Of a stretch of DNA of 64,000 nucleotides, positions 14,598 through 22,468 are shown piece after piece. How positions within the stretch are numbered: position 1 is the stretch's first letter; the number at the start of each line of letters is the position of its first letter. Below the pieces are notes generated by a model, which was not told where the DNA came from, searched no databases, and saw nothing but the letters and a program-made list of their open reading frames with translations. The DNA lies in NCBI RefSeq assembly GCF_004362825.1, contig NZ_SNXZ01000002.1, forward strand, positions 1,421,365-1,485,364, written 5' to 3'. A program made the position numbers and the translations under genes. Source of the stretch: Labedaea rhizosphaerae (lineage in GTDB: Bacteria; Actinomycetota; Actinomycetes; Mycobacteriales; Pseudonocardiaceae).

Positions 14598-15187
14598 GCG
14601 GCCTCCAGGGTCAGCAGCGTGCGCTTGGCGTCCGGGCCGCCGGCGTAGCCGCCCATCGAGCCGTCCGAGCGGACGACGCGGTGGCACGGCACGACGACCG
14701 GCACGGGGTTGAGCGCGCACGCGGTACCCACGGCCCGCACCGCCTTGGGGCTGCCCGCGGCGGCGGCCACCTGGGCGTAGCTTTCCGTTCCGCCGTACCG
14801 GATGTGGGGCAGGTGCTCGACCACCGCACGGCGGAAACCGGTGGCCAGCCGCAGGTCCAGCGGCACGGTGAACCGGTCGCGCTTGCCGCCGAAGTACTCG
14901 TCGAGCTGGTGCGCGACCTGGTCGAGCCGGGCGGGGGCCTCGAGCACCCGCGGGCTCACCGCGGTCGCGAGCTTGACCAGCACGGCCTCGTGGTCCTGGA
15001 CCGAGAACGCCACGCGCACCAGACCCTGCTCGGTCGCGGCCAGCAACAGCGAGCCGACCGGGGTGTCGAGCGTGCGGTAGGCGACGTCCAGGACGCCTTC
15101 TCGTTCGGCGGTGGCGGCCAGCCGCGCGTGCAACCGCGCCAGCGTGCCGTCTTCTTCCGCCAAGGGGGCGAAGATGTTGTCAGACAT
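14594..15187 (-). CDS. ogt: Methylated-DNA--protein-cysteine methyltransferase (MGMT 1)
   Basis: 197 residues. Transfers alkyl groups from O6-alkylguanine to its own cysteine in a suicide reaction. Active site PVPVVVPCHRVV with Cys168. The HTH-like helix region SYAQVAAAAGSPKAVRAVG and the Asn hinge before the active site are typical. The N-terminal 40 residues (MSDNIFAPLAEEDG...) are an extension not seen in the shorter paralogue at 15663. Its start lies eight bases inside the 3' end of the ECF sigma gene, so the two are translationally coupled. Confidence 0.93.
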   Translation of the reverse strand: MSDNIFAPLAEEDGTLARLHARLAATAEREGVLDVAYRTLDTPVGSLLLAATEQGLVRVAFSVQDHEAVLVKLATAVSPRVLEAPARLDQVAHQLDEYFGGKRDRFTVPLDLRLATGFRRAVVEHLPHIRYGGTESYAQVAAAAGSPKAVRAVGTACALNPVPVVVPCHRVVRSDGSMGGYAGGPDAKRTLLTLEAA

Positions 15188-15662
15188 GGGATTTCCCTGC
15201 GGTGTCGTAGCGGGCGCGCAATGCCTTCATGCCGTCGGCGGCGGCACGGCGCGCGGCGTCGGTGCTGCCACCGGTGATCTCCGCGATCTCCTTGTACGGC
15301 AACCCGGCCAGGTAGTGGTAGGCGACGGCGGCACGCTGCTTGTCCGGGAGGGACTCCAGCGCGTGCCACAGGTCGGCGTCCCAGTCGTCGGGCCGCCCGG
15401 TGCGGCTGGGCCGCTCGGGCAGCTGCGCGGACGGCATCGGCGCGCGGGCGCGGGCCCGGGTCACGTCGATCGCCTTGCGGTGGGCGATGGTGACGAGCCA
15501 CGCTTCGACGTTCGCGGAGTCATCCAAGTCCGGGTACGCCCGCATGGCCGCGAGGAAGGTCTCCGACCACGCGTCCTCGGCGTCGACCGGGCCTAGCACG
15601 GCCCGCACCACGCGCAGGACCATCGCGCCGTGGCGCTCGACGACCCGCTCGAAGGGTTCCAC
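15180..15662 (-). CDS. ECF-type RNA polymerase sigma factor
   Basis: 160 residues with region 2 (VVERHGAMVLRVVRAVLG, then DAEDAWSETFLAAMRAYP) and region 4 (LESLPDKQRAAVAYHYLAG, LPYKEIAEITGGSTDAARR). No anti-sigma gene is adjacent. It lies between two alkyltransferase genes with no gap on one side (the MGMT 2 stop is immediately followed by its GTG) and an 8-base overlap on the other. A regulator embedded in the repair operon could couple alkylation damage to transcription, replacing the Ada logic used by enterics. Its target promoters are unknown. Confidence 0.9.
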   Translation of the reverse strand: MEPFERVVERHGAMVLRVVRAVLGPVDAEDAWSETFLAAMRAYPDLDDSANVEAWLVTIAHRKAIDVTRARARAPMPSAQLPERPSRTGRPDDWDADLWHALESLPDKQRAAVAYHYLAGLPYKEIAEITGGSTDAARRAAADGMKALRARYDTAGKSHV

Positions 15663-16160
15663 TCAGAACAGCCTGCCAGCCAGGGCCGGGCTCGGCTCCT
15701 CCAAGGCGAGCAACGCCCACTTGCGATCGAGCCCGCCGGCGTACCCGGTCAGCGACCCGTCGGCGCCGATGACCCGGTGGCACGGGATCACGATCATGAT
15801 CGGGTTGCGCGCGATGGCGCCGCCGACCTCCTGCGGGAGTGCGCCGAGTTCGCGGGCGAGTTCGCCGTAGGTACGGGTCCGGCCGTACGGGATGGCACGC
15901 AGCAGAGCCCAGACGCGGTGCTGGAAGTCGTCACCGCGCGGGGCCAGCGGCAGGTCGAACTCGGTGCGTGCGCCCGCGAAGTACTCGTCGAGCTGGGGCT
16001 TCACCTGGGCGAATGCCCTGTCGTCCCGGTCCCCCAGCGCGGCCGGTCCGCCCTTGTGCCCGGTGAAGTAGATGCCGCTCAGCGCGCCGTCGTGATTGTT
16101 CGCGGCAACGAGGGTGAGCACGCCGAGCGGCGAGTCCATCGTGGTGTGGTTGGTGCTCAT
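15663..16160 (-). CDS. Methylated-DNA--protein-cysteine methyltransferase (MGMT 2)
   Basis: 165 residues, canonical short MGMT. Active site MIVIPCHRVI with Cys127, preceded by the Asn of ARNPIM and by YGRTRTYGELARELGALPQE for DNA contact. It is the second alkyltransferase in the cluster and is not a recent duplicate of the first; identity is limited to motifs. A small hairpin (CTCACG at 16173-16178 with CGTGAG at 16189-16194) separates it from the VOC gene and could weaken read-through. The stop is followed at once by the sigma-factor start. Confidence 0.93.
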   Translation of the reverse strand: MSTNHTTMDSPLGVLTLVAANNHDGALSGIYFTGHKGGPAALGDRDDRAFAQVKPQLDEYFAGARTEFDLPLAPRGDDFQHRVWALLRAIPYGRTRTYGELARELGALPQEVGGAIARNPIMIVIPCHRVIGADGSLTGYAGGLDRKWALLALEEPSPALAGRLF

Positions 16161-16195
16161 GTCCGGTAGACGCTCACGCGCCCCGGAACGTGAGA

Positions 16196-16579
16196 TCAGG
16201 CGCCTTGATATGTCCCGAAGGTCCAGACGTTGCCTTCCGGGTCGGCGATGCCGACGTTGAGCGAGCCGTAGTCGGTCTTGCCGAGCTCGGCAACGACCTT
16301 GGCCCCCGCCGCGACCGCGCGGTCGTGCACGGCCTTCGGGTCCTCCGTGGACACGTACAGCCATTGGGTGCCGGGCTCCGGCTGCGGGTAGTCCGTGTGG
16401 TTGCCACCGGAGCCGTACATGACGCCGCCTCCTTCGGGCCAGGTCAGTTCGGCGTGCACGATGCGGTTCGGGTCCTCGTCGTCGCGCACGGTCAGGGCCT
16501 CGGCGAAGCCGAAGACCTCGGTCAGGAACACGCGCGCCGCCTCGGCGTCGCGATAGATCAATCCAGGCCAAACGCTCAT
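16196..16579 (-). CDS. VOC-family (glyoxalase/bleomycin-resistance fold) protein
   Basis: 127 residues, paired beta-alpha-beta-beta-beta modules of the vicinal oxygen chelate fold: LIYRDAEAARVFLTEVFGF at the start and NVGIADPEGNVWTFGTY at the end. It may bind a metal and a small molecule or act as a dioxygenase or isomerase; the substrate is unknown. The ATG at 16579 overlaps the AraC gene stop (ATGA), so the pair is coupled. Confidence 0.87.
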   Translation of the reverse strand: MSVWPGLIYRDAEAARVFLTEVFGFAEALTVRDDEDPNRIVHAELTWPEGGGVMYGSGGNHTDYPQPEPGTQWLYVSTEDPKAVHDRAVAAGAKVVAELGKTDYGSLNVGIADPEGNVWTFGTYQGA

Positions 16580-17406
16580 GGCCCCGAGTCTGCGTCCGGC
16601 CCCGTCGCGACGTCTTGGAGAAACGGGAGCTCCTCGCGGATCCACTCGCTGGGCGTGCACCCGGCCATGGCGCGCCATTCGTTGGTCAGGTGCGCCTGGT
16701 CGTAGTAGCCCGCATCGAGCGCCACCTCGGCGAGCGGACGCGGCCCGCGGCGCAGCAACGCACCCGCCCGCTCGAACCGCATGAGCCGGGCGACCTGCTT
16801 GGGCGCCAGCCCGACCTCGCGGCCGAACCGCGCGGTGAAGTGCCGCCTGCTCCAGCCGATCTCGTCCGCCAGCTCGGCGACCGGCGCGGTGCCGTGCCCC
16901 GCGGCCATCCGCCGCCACGCCCACTGCACCTCGGTCACCAATGTCACCGGTCGAAGCGTGCGCGCCAGCTCGGTGTCGAGCAGGGCGAACCGGCTCGGCC
17001 AGTCCGGCAAGCCGGCGAGCCGGTCGGGCAGCACCCGGGCCCACGAGGTCGGCAGGTCGGCCAGGTCGACGATGTCCGAGGTCAGCTCCGCCGCCGGCAC
17101 GCCGAGCAACGCACGCAGCCCGATCGGGTTGAGCTCGACGTGCAGGCCGTGCTGGAAGCTGTCCTGCGCGATCAGCACCGGGCCCAGGTGCAGCCCGCCG
17201 ACGGCCGCCTGCATGGTGGCCGGGCTGCCCGGCCCGTCGAGCATCCGCATCGGGCCGGCGAGGCTGATGACCAACGTGATGGTGCCCGAGGGCAGGCCAC
17301 GATGCACCGGCAACGTGACGTCGTGCTGCGTGTACCCGATGTAGCGGCGCACGAACGGGCGTAGCGCGGGATGCGGTTCCCGTGCCGCCCAGCTCGGTTG
17401 GCCCAT
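16576..17406 (-). CDS. AraC-family transcriptional regulator
   Basis: 276 residues: an N-terminal ligand-like domain (PFVRRYIGYTQHDVTLPVHR) and a C-terminal double HTH (ELADEIGWSRRHFTARFGRE; AEVALDAGYYDQAHLTNEWR). It is not Ada: no Cys-rich N-terminal domain is present. The start ATG 17406 has no ribosome site, but TACCCT on the minus strand ends six bases before it, implying a leaderless mRNA. As the first gene of the AraC-VOC-MGMT-sigma-MGMT-oxygenase series it may control the whole set. Confidence 0.88.
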   Translation of the reverse strand: MGQPSWAAREPHPALRPFVRRYIGYTQHDVTLPVHRGLPSGTITLVISLAGPMRMLDGPGSPATMQAAVGGLHLGPVLIAQDSFQHGLHVELNPIGLRALLGVPAAELTSDIVDLADLPTSWARVLPDRLAGLPDWPSRFALLDTELARTLRPVTLVTEVQWAWRRMAAGHGTAPVAELADEIGWSRRHFTARFGREVGLAPKQVARLMRFERAGALLRRGPRPLAEVALDAGYYDQAHLTNEWRAMAGCTPSEWIREELPFLQDVATGPDADSGP

Positions 17407-17440
17407 GTCGTCAGGGTAAGGCGAGACCAGCCGGTGCGCG

Positions 17441-18229
17441 CTAGCCGGAGCGGCGGGCCGGGTGGGCAACGGCGAGGTCGGCCTCGATGCGCGCCGCGGT
17501 GGCCTGGAGTTCGGGCAGCACGTCGCGGCGCACGGCCGCCGGGGTGCCGCGGCTTGCCTGGGTGGACACGTTCATCGCGGCCACCACCTGGCCGTCGCGG
17601 TCGTGCAGGGGCACGGCGATCGAGCGCAGCCCGGACTCCAGCTCCTGGTCGACCAACGCCCAGCCCTGCGCACGCACCCGCGCGAGCTCGGCGCGCAGTG
17701 CCTCCGGCGAGGTGATCGTGTGTTCGGTGAACGTGTCCAGTTCGGCCGCACTCAGGTACGCCTCCAAGTCCACATCGGACAGTCCGGCCAGCAGGACGTG
17801 GCCCATCGACGTGGCGTGCGCCGGGAACCGGGTGCCGACGTTGATCGCCACGGTCATGATCCGCGAGACCATCACGCGGGCGACGTAGACGATGTCGGTG
17901 CCGTCCAGGACGCTGACCGAACTGGACTCGCGCACCTGCGCGGAAAGCCGTTCCAGGTGGGGCTGCGCGACCTCCGGCAGCGAAACGCTGGAGAGGTAGG
18001 CGTAGCCGAGTTCGAGGACGCGGGGCGTCAGCGCGAACAGCTTGCCGTCGGTGCGCACGTAACCGAGATCGGTGAGGGTCAGCAGGAACCGCCGGGCCGC
18101 CGCCCTGGTCAGGCCGGTCGCCCGGGCCACGTCGGACAGGGTCAGCTCGGGGGTGTCCGGGCCGAACGCGCGGATCACGGCGAGCCCCCGGTCGAGGGAC
18201 TGCACGTGGTGCGGAGCCCGGTCAGTCAC
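17441..18229 (-). CDS. IclR-family regulator of the pca operon (PcaR/PcaU-like)
   Basis: 262 residues. Start MTDRAPHHVQSLDRGLAVIRAFG (GTG 18229), HTH LTLSDVARATGLTRAAARRF, and the effector domain MTVAINVGTRFPAHATSMGH, all close to the PcaR/PcaU/PobR branch of IclR, which responds to beta-ketoadipate, protocatechuate or 4-hydroxybenzoate. It is the last gene of pcaIJBDC, its start lying 8 bases inside pcaC. That supports control of this operon, probably through the 17-bp dyad at 22450-22466. The exact effector is inferred. Confidence 0.88.
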   Translation of the reverse strand: MTDRAPHHVQSLDRGLAVIRAFGPDTPELTLSDVARATGLTRAAARRFLLTLTDLGYVRTDGKLFALTPRVLELGYAYLSSVSLPEVAQPHLERLSAQVRESSSVSVLDGTDIVYVARVMVSRIMTVAINVGTRFPAHATSMGHVLLAGLSDVDLEAYLSAAELDTFTEHTITSPEALRAELARVRAQGWALVDQELESGLRSIAVPLHDRDGQVVAAMNVSTQASRGTPAAVRRDVLPELQATAARIEADLAVAHPARRSG

Positions 18230-18596
18230 CGGCCACCTCGTCGAGCACCCGCTTGGCCACGGCGAGGGCCGAGTTCGCCTGCGGCACCCCGGCATACGCG
18301 CCCGTGTGCAGGATGACCTCGACGATCTCGGCCTCGCTGAGCCCGTTGCGCAGCGCGCCACGCACGTGCAGCGCGAGTTCGTCGTGGGCGCGCAACGCGG
18401 TCAGCACGGCCAGGGTGACGCAGCTGCGGGTGCGCCGGTCGAGCCCCGGCCGGGTCCAGATGCCGCCCCACACCGCGCTGGTGATGTAGTCCTGGAACGG
18501 CTTGGTCAGCTCGGTCGTGCCCGCGATCGACCGGTCGACGTGCTCGTCGCCGAGCACGTCGCGGCGCACGGCCATCCCGTCGTCGTACTCGGTCAC
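18222..18596 (-). CDS. pcaC: 4-carboxymuconolactone decarboxylase
   Basis: 124 residues, AhpD-like helical fold. Converts 4-carboxymuconolactone to beta-ketoadipate enol-lactone. Signatures: GGIWTRPGLDRRTRSCVTLA and LRNGLSEAEIVEVILHTGAYAG. It is a separate gene here, whereas many actinomycetes fuse pcaD and pcaC into pcaL. The GTG start at 18596 overlaps the pcaD stop (GTGA). Confidence 0.94.
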   Translation of the reverse strand: MTEYDDGMAVRRDVLGDEHVDRSIAGTTELTKPFQDYITSAVWGGIWTRPGLDRRTRSCVTLAVLTALRAHDELALHVRGALRNGLSEAEIVEVILHTGAYAGVPQANSALAVAKRVLDEVAGD

Positions 18597-19366
18597 GTCA
18601 GGTCTCCCAGGTGGTCGATGATCAGCTCGGTCACCCGGTCCGCCCGCTCCACGGCGACCAGGTGGGCGCCCGGGTCGAGCACCTTGAGGCGTGCGCCGGG
18701 CACCGCGCTGGTGATCCGCTCGGCGTGGTCGGGCGGGGTCGACTTGTCCTGCGCGCCCGCGATGACGAGTGTCGGTGCGCCGATCGAGGGCAGACCCTGG
18801 GTGAGGTCCATGTCGCGGATGGCGGCGCAGCAGCCGAGGTAGCCCTCGTCCGGCGTGCCGGTGACCATGTCCTGCGCCAGCGCGACGACGTCGGGGTTCG
18901 CTGTGCGGAAATCCTTGGTGAACCACCGTTCCACAGCCGGTCCGGCTTGGCCGGCGGTGCCGCCGGCACGCACCGCCGCGATGCGGTCCTCCCACATCTC
19001 CCGCGGGCCGAACTTCGCCGAGGTGCAGCAGAGGACGAGCCGGGCGAGGCGTTCCGGCGCCTGTTCGGCCAGCCACATGCCGACCATGCCGCCGAGCGAG
19101 AGCCCGACCCAGTGCACGCGGGCGGCGCCTAGCCGGTCGAGCAGGGCGAGCGCGTCGGCCCCCAGTTCGTCCAAAGTGTACGGACCGGGTGGTACCGGCG
19201 AGCCGCCGTGGCCGCGGTGGTCGTAGCGGACAACCCGGTAGCCGACGTCGGCGAGCGCCGAGGCCTGGGCGCGCCACATGCGCAGATCGCTGCCCAGCGA
19301 CGCGGAGAGGACGACGAGCGGACCGTCGTCCGGCCCCTCGGCCACGTGGTGGACTTCGACCGTCAT
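18593..19366 (-). CDS. pcaD: 3-oxoadipate enol-lactonase
   Basis: 257 residues, alpha/beta hydrolase. Hydrolyses beta-ketoadipate enol-lactone to beta-ketoadipate. Nucleophile Ser90 in HWVGLSLGGMVG, oxyanion region near SASLGSDLRMW, and the catalytic His in DPGAHLVAVE near the C terminus. ATG 19366 has an AAGGGGAG site. A 211-base gap separates it from pcaB upstream, unusually long inside this operon, so pcaD-pcaC-iclR may have its own promoter. Confidence 0.94.
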   Translation of the reverse strand: MTVEVHHVAEGPDDGPLVVLSASLGSDLRMWRAQASALADVGYRVVRYDHRGHGGSPVPPGPYTLDELGADALALLDRLGAARVHWVGLSLGGMVGMWLAEQAPERLARLVLCCTSAKFGPREMWEDRIAAVRAGGTAGQAGPAVERWFTKDFRTANPDVVALAQDMVTGTPDEGYLGCCAAIRDMDLTQGLPSIGAPTLVIAGAQDKSTPPDHAERITSAVPGARLKVLDPGAHLVAVERADRVTELIIDHLGDLT

Positions 19367-19537
19367 CCCCGCTCCCCTTCCAACGCACGACGCGTACCCA
19401 GCGCGGAACTCACCCGGACACCAACGGATTCGCGTGCTTTCGTCGCGCCACGCGTAACGCAGCCCCCACCCGTCCCGGGGGCGCCCCGTGTCCCAGTCTA
19501 TCGGTTCGCAAGCCTCGAAACGGGGCCCGGCGGGATC

Positions 19538-19564
19538 TGTGGACAACCGGCGGCCTGTGGAAAA
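19538..19564. other. Two DnaA-box-like nonamers in the pcaB-pcaD gap
   Basis: TGTGGACAA (19538-19546) is the complement of the perfect box TTGTCCACA. TGTGGAAAA (19556-19564) is one or two bases off. Spacing 18 bp, same orientation. The rest of the 19367-19577 gap shows no gene and no strong terminator. Confidence 0.4.
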
Positions 19565-19577
19565 CTCCGGCGGCGGG

Positions 19578-20867
19578 TCAGGTGTCATTGCTCGTCCGTC
19601 CGCCGTGGGCGGCCAGGGCCCGGCGCACGAACTCCGGTGCGTTGCCAACGTATCCGGCCGGGTCCAACAGGTCGGCGATCGCCGCCTTGTCCAGGTGGGC
19701 GGTGAGGGCTTCGGTGAAGTCGTCGGCGGCCGCGCACTCGGTGACCGCGGCCCGCGCCGCCGTCATGCCGAGCTTGTCCGCCAGCGCCACCGTGACCCGT
19801 TCGGCGAACACCGTGCCGCCCGCGGCCGTCAGGTTCGCCCGCATCCGGTCCGCGTCCACGACGAGCCGGCTCAGGCTGGTCGAGAGCCAGTGCACGGCGG
19901 AACCCGTTGCCACCAGCAGGTCCTGCACGGCGGGCCACTCGGCGTGCCACGCACCAGCGGAGCGCTGATGTTCGTGCGCCATCGACGCGTACACGGTCGA
20001 CGCGAGGCCGGGCACCCGCCGCGCGCACGCCGACGCGCAGATTGCCGCCACCGGGTTGTGCTTGTGCGGCATGGCGGTCGAGCCACCCGATCCCGGTGGA
20101 CCATCCTCGCGCAGCTCCCCGATGTCGCTGCCACACAACCGGACGATCTCCTGGGCGACCGACCCCACGGCGCCGGCGGTCAGGGCGAGCGCTCCGGCCA
20201 GCTCGGCGACCCGCGTCCGCTCGGTGTGCCACGGGAGCACCGGTTCCGGGAGCCCGAGCCGCCGGGCCAGTGCCTCCCGAACCGCGAGCCCTTGTGTCCC
20301 AAGCGAAGACAACGTCCCGACCGCGCCGCCGAACTGGAGGGCCAGCCGGGAACGCGCCCCGGCCAGCCGGTCGGCCGCGGCGTCGAGGCCCGTGAGCCAG
20401 CCGGCGGCGACCAGCCCGAAGGTGACCGGCGGGGCGTACTGGGACAACGTCCGTCCTACTTGGACAGTCTCGGCGTGGGCCGAGGCCAGCTCCGCCACCC
20501 GATCGGCCGCCGCGGCCAACGAACCCAGCAGCGCGTCCAGTGATTGGGCCGCGACCAGCACCATCGCGGTGTCCAGCACGTCCTGGCTGGTCGCGCCGCG
20601 GTGCACGGCATCGCCCGCCTGCTCGGTCAGCGCCCGCACCAACGGCCCGGCCGGGTTGCCGATCGCCGCGGCCCGCTCCCCCACGTCGTCCACATCGGTC
20701 ACCGTGGCGGCCAGCACGGCGTCCGCCTCGGCCGCGGAGATCAGGCCGACGTCCGCGCACGCCAACGCCAGCGCGTGCTCGAAGTCCACCATGGCCCGCA
20801 GCCACGCGGCGTCGCCGGCGAGCGCGGCGACCGGTCCGGCCGCGTGCACGCCGTCGAACAACCCCAC
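19578..20867 (-). CDS. pcaB: 3-carboxy-cis,cis-muconate cycloisomerase
   Basis: 429 residues, fumarase/aspartase superfamily. Lactonises 3-carboxymuconate to 4-carboxymuconolactone. The superfamily signature is GSGGSTAMPHKHNPV, and the N-terminal region has VHRGATSQDVLDTAMVL with the catalytic His-containing motif. It starts at GTG 20867, one base after the pcaJ stop. The C-terminal region (about 350-429) is the usual adenylosuccinate-lyase-like tail. Confidence 0.95.
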   Translation of the reverse strand: MGLFDGVHAAGPVAALAGDAAWLRAMVDFEHALALACADVGLISAAEADAVLAATVTDVDDVGERAAAIGNPAGPLVRALTEQAGDAVHRGATSQDVLDTAMVLVAAQSLDALLGSLAAAADRVAELASAHAETVQVGRTLSQYAPPVTFGLVAAGWLTGLDAAADRLAGARSRLALQFGGAVGTLSSLGTQGLAVREALARRLGLPEPVLPWHTERTRVAELAGALALTAGAVGSVAQEIVRLCGSDIGELREDGPPGSGGSTAMPHKHNPVAAICASACARRVPGLASTVYASMAHEHQRSAGAWHAEWPAVQDLLVATGSAVHWLSTSLSRLVVDADRMRANLTAAGGTVFAERVTVALADKLGMTAARAAVTECAAADDFTEALTAHLDKAAIADLLDPAGYVGNAPEFVRRALAAHGGRTSNDT

Positions 20868-20868
20868 G

Positions 20869-21615
20869 TCAGGCCGCCTTCAACGCACGCAACGCGGCCA
20901 GCTCCGGCTCCGTCGGCGCGGCCGTATGCTCGAGCTCCGGCGCGACCTTCAGGTCCCAGCCGGTGGCCGCGCGCACTTGTTCCAGCGTCACGCCGGGGTG
21001 CACGGAGGTCAGGGTCAGCTCGAAGGTCTCCGGGTCCGGGCGCAGGATCCCGAGGTCGGTGATCACCAGCGTCGGCCCGGCACCCCGCAGGCCGAGCCGC
21101 GCCCGATCGCCCGGGCCGGACCCGTGCCCGACCGAGGTGACGAAGTCGACCTTCTCCACGAACGCCCGCGGGGTCTGCCGCACGATGATGAACACCTCCC
21201 GGCACGACGCCGCGATCTCCGGCGCGCCACCGGCACCGGGCAACCGCACCTTCGGGTCGGTGTAGTCGCCGATCACCGTCGTGTTGATGTTGCCGAACCG
21301 GTCGAGCTGGGCCGCGCTGAGGAACCCGACGTCGATCCGGCCGGGCTGCAGCCAGTAGTTGAACACCTCGGCCACGCCGATCACCGCATCCGCGGTCTCG
21401 GCCAGCACGCCGTCCCCAATGGACAGTGGCAGCCGGTCCGGTTTCGCGCCGAGACAACCGGATTCGTAGATCAGCACCAGGTCCGGCGCGTGGCCGCGGC
21501 GGGCGAGGTTGGCCGCGGTGGACGGCAACCCGATGCCCACGAAACAGGTCTGGCCATCGCGCAACGCCCGCGCGGCGGCGATCGACATCATCTCGTCGGG
21601 GGTGTGGTCGGTCAT
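20869..21615 (-). CDS. pcaJ: 3-oxoacid CoA-transferase subunit B
   Basis: 248 residues. With subunit A transfers CoA from succinyl-CoA to beta-ketoadipate. The catalytic glutamate is in LVLIYESGCLGAKP; GIGLPSTAANLARRGH forms the N-terminal glycine motif. The ATG overlaps the stop of subunit A by four bases, ensuring equal expression. Substrate assignment rests on the operon. Confidence 0.9.
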   Translation of the reverse strand: MTDHTPDEMMSIAAARALRDGQTCFVGIGLPSTAANLARRGHAPDLVLIYESGCLGAKPDRLPLSIGDGVLAETADAVIGVAEVFNYWLQPGRIDVGFLSAAQLDRFGNINTTVIGDYTDPKVRLPGAGGAPEIAASCREVFIIVRQTPRAFVEKVDFVTSVGHGSGPGDRARLGLRGAGPTLVITDLGILRPDPETFELTLTSVHPGVTLEQVRAATGWDLKVAPELEHTAAPTEPELAALRALKAA

Positions 21616-22421
21616 CGCGCGCTCCCCACCAGGTCGCCGAGCCAGCCGGTGAACGCGTCGCGGTCCTTGCTGATCGCGTCCCACTGCTTGTAGTAGTCGT
21701 TGTCGCGCTCGTAGAAACCGTGCGCGTACGAAGGATGCGCGCCGCGCGGCGCCGGCGCCACCGCCGTCACCGCCCAGCCGGGCAACACCACGCCGCCGGG
21801 CACCGGGGTCAGCTCGTCGACCACTTCCTCGACGGTGACGAGGCTGCGCTTCGCGGCCAGCACGGCTTCCTTCTGCATGCCGGTGATGCCCCAGAGCTGG
21901 ACGTTGCCGGCCCGGTCGGCGCGCTGGGCGTGGATGACCGTGACGTCCGGGTTGAGCGCGGGCACCGCGGCCAGCCGCTCGCCGGTGAACGGGCACGTGA
22001 CGAACTTGATCGTCTCGGTGACCGTCGGCAGGTCCGTGCCCGCGTAGCCGCGCAGGATGGCGAACGGCAGCCCGGAAGCCCCGGCCACGTAACGGTTCGC
22101 CATCCCCGCGTGGCTGTGCTCGACCAGTTCCAGCGGCACCGGCCAGGCGTGCGTGACCGCGTCCCGGAACCGGTGCAGCGAACCGACGCCGGGGTTGCCG
22201 CCCCACGAGAACACCAGCTTGCGCGCGCACCCCGCACCGATCAGCTGGTCGTAGACGATGTCGGGCGTCATGCGGACCAGCGTGAGGTCCCGGCGGCCCT
22301 GGCGGATGATCTCCTGCCCGGCGGCGACGGGGATGAGGTGGGTGAAGCCCTCGAGCGCCACCTCGTCCCCGTCGTGCACCAGCTCCGCGATCCCGTCGGC
22401 CAGTGAGACGATCCGCGCCAC
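21612..22421 (-). CDS. pcaI: 3-oxoacid CoA-transferase subunit A
   Basis: 269 residues, CoA-transferase family I alpha subunit. Motifs: GDEVALEGFTHLIPVAAGQE and LVFSWGGNPGVGSLHRF; C-terminal HPSYAHGFYERDNDYYKQW is typical of the glutaconate/beta-ketoadipate branch. It starts at GTG 22421 behind GAGGTGAGAA and is the first gene of pcaIJBDC-iclR. A 17-bp dyad lies 29 bases upstream. Confidence 0.9.
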   Translation of the reverse strand: MARIVSLADGIAELVHDGDEVALEGFTHLIPVAAGQEIIRQGRRDLTLVRMTPDIVYDQLIGAGCARKLVFSWGGNPGVGSLHRFRDAVTHAWPVPLELVEHSHAGMANRYVAGASGLPFAILRGYAGTDLPTVTETIKFVTCPFTGERLAAVPALNPDVTVIHAQRADRAGNVQLWGITGMQKEAVLAAKRSLVTVEEVVDELTPVPGGVVLPGWAVTAVAPAPRGAHPSYAHGFYERDNDYYKQWDAISKDRDAFTGWLGDLVGSAR

Positions 22422-22449
22422 TTCTCACCTCGTTCGCATCGCGCACACT

Positions 22450-22466
22450 TGTTCTACTAGAGAACA
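22450..22466. promoter_or_regulatory. Candidate IclR operator upstream of pcaI
   Basis: TGTTCT-ACTAG-AGAACA, a perfect 6-5-6 dyad between the MFS stop codon and the pcaI start. The TGTTC/GAACA half-sites resemble those reported for PcaU-type IclR proteins. No copy was found by eye in the pcaH or pobA regions. Confidence 0.6.
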
Positions 22467-22468
22467 GA

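Noticed and set aside
19538-19564. Replication origin
   Set aside because: Only two box-like sequences and no dnaA, dnaN or AT-rich unwinding region nearby.
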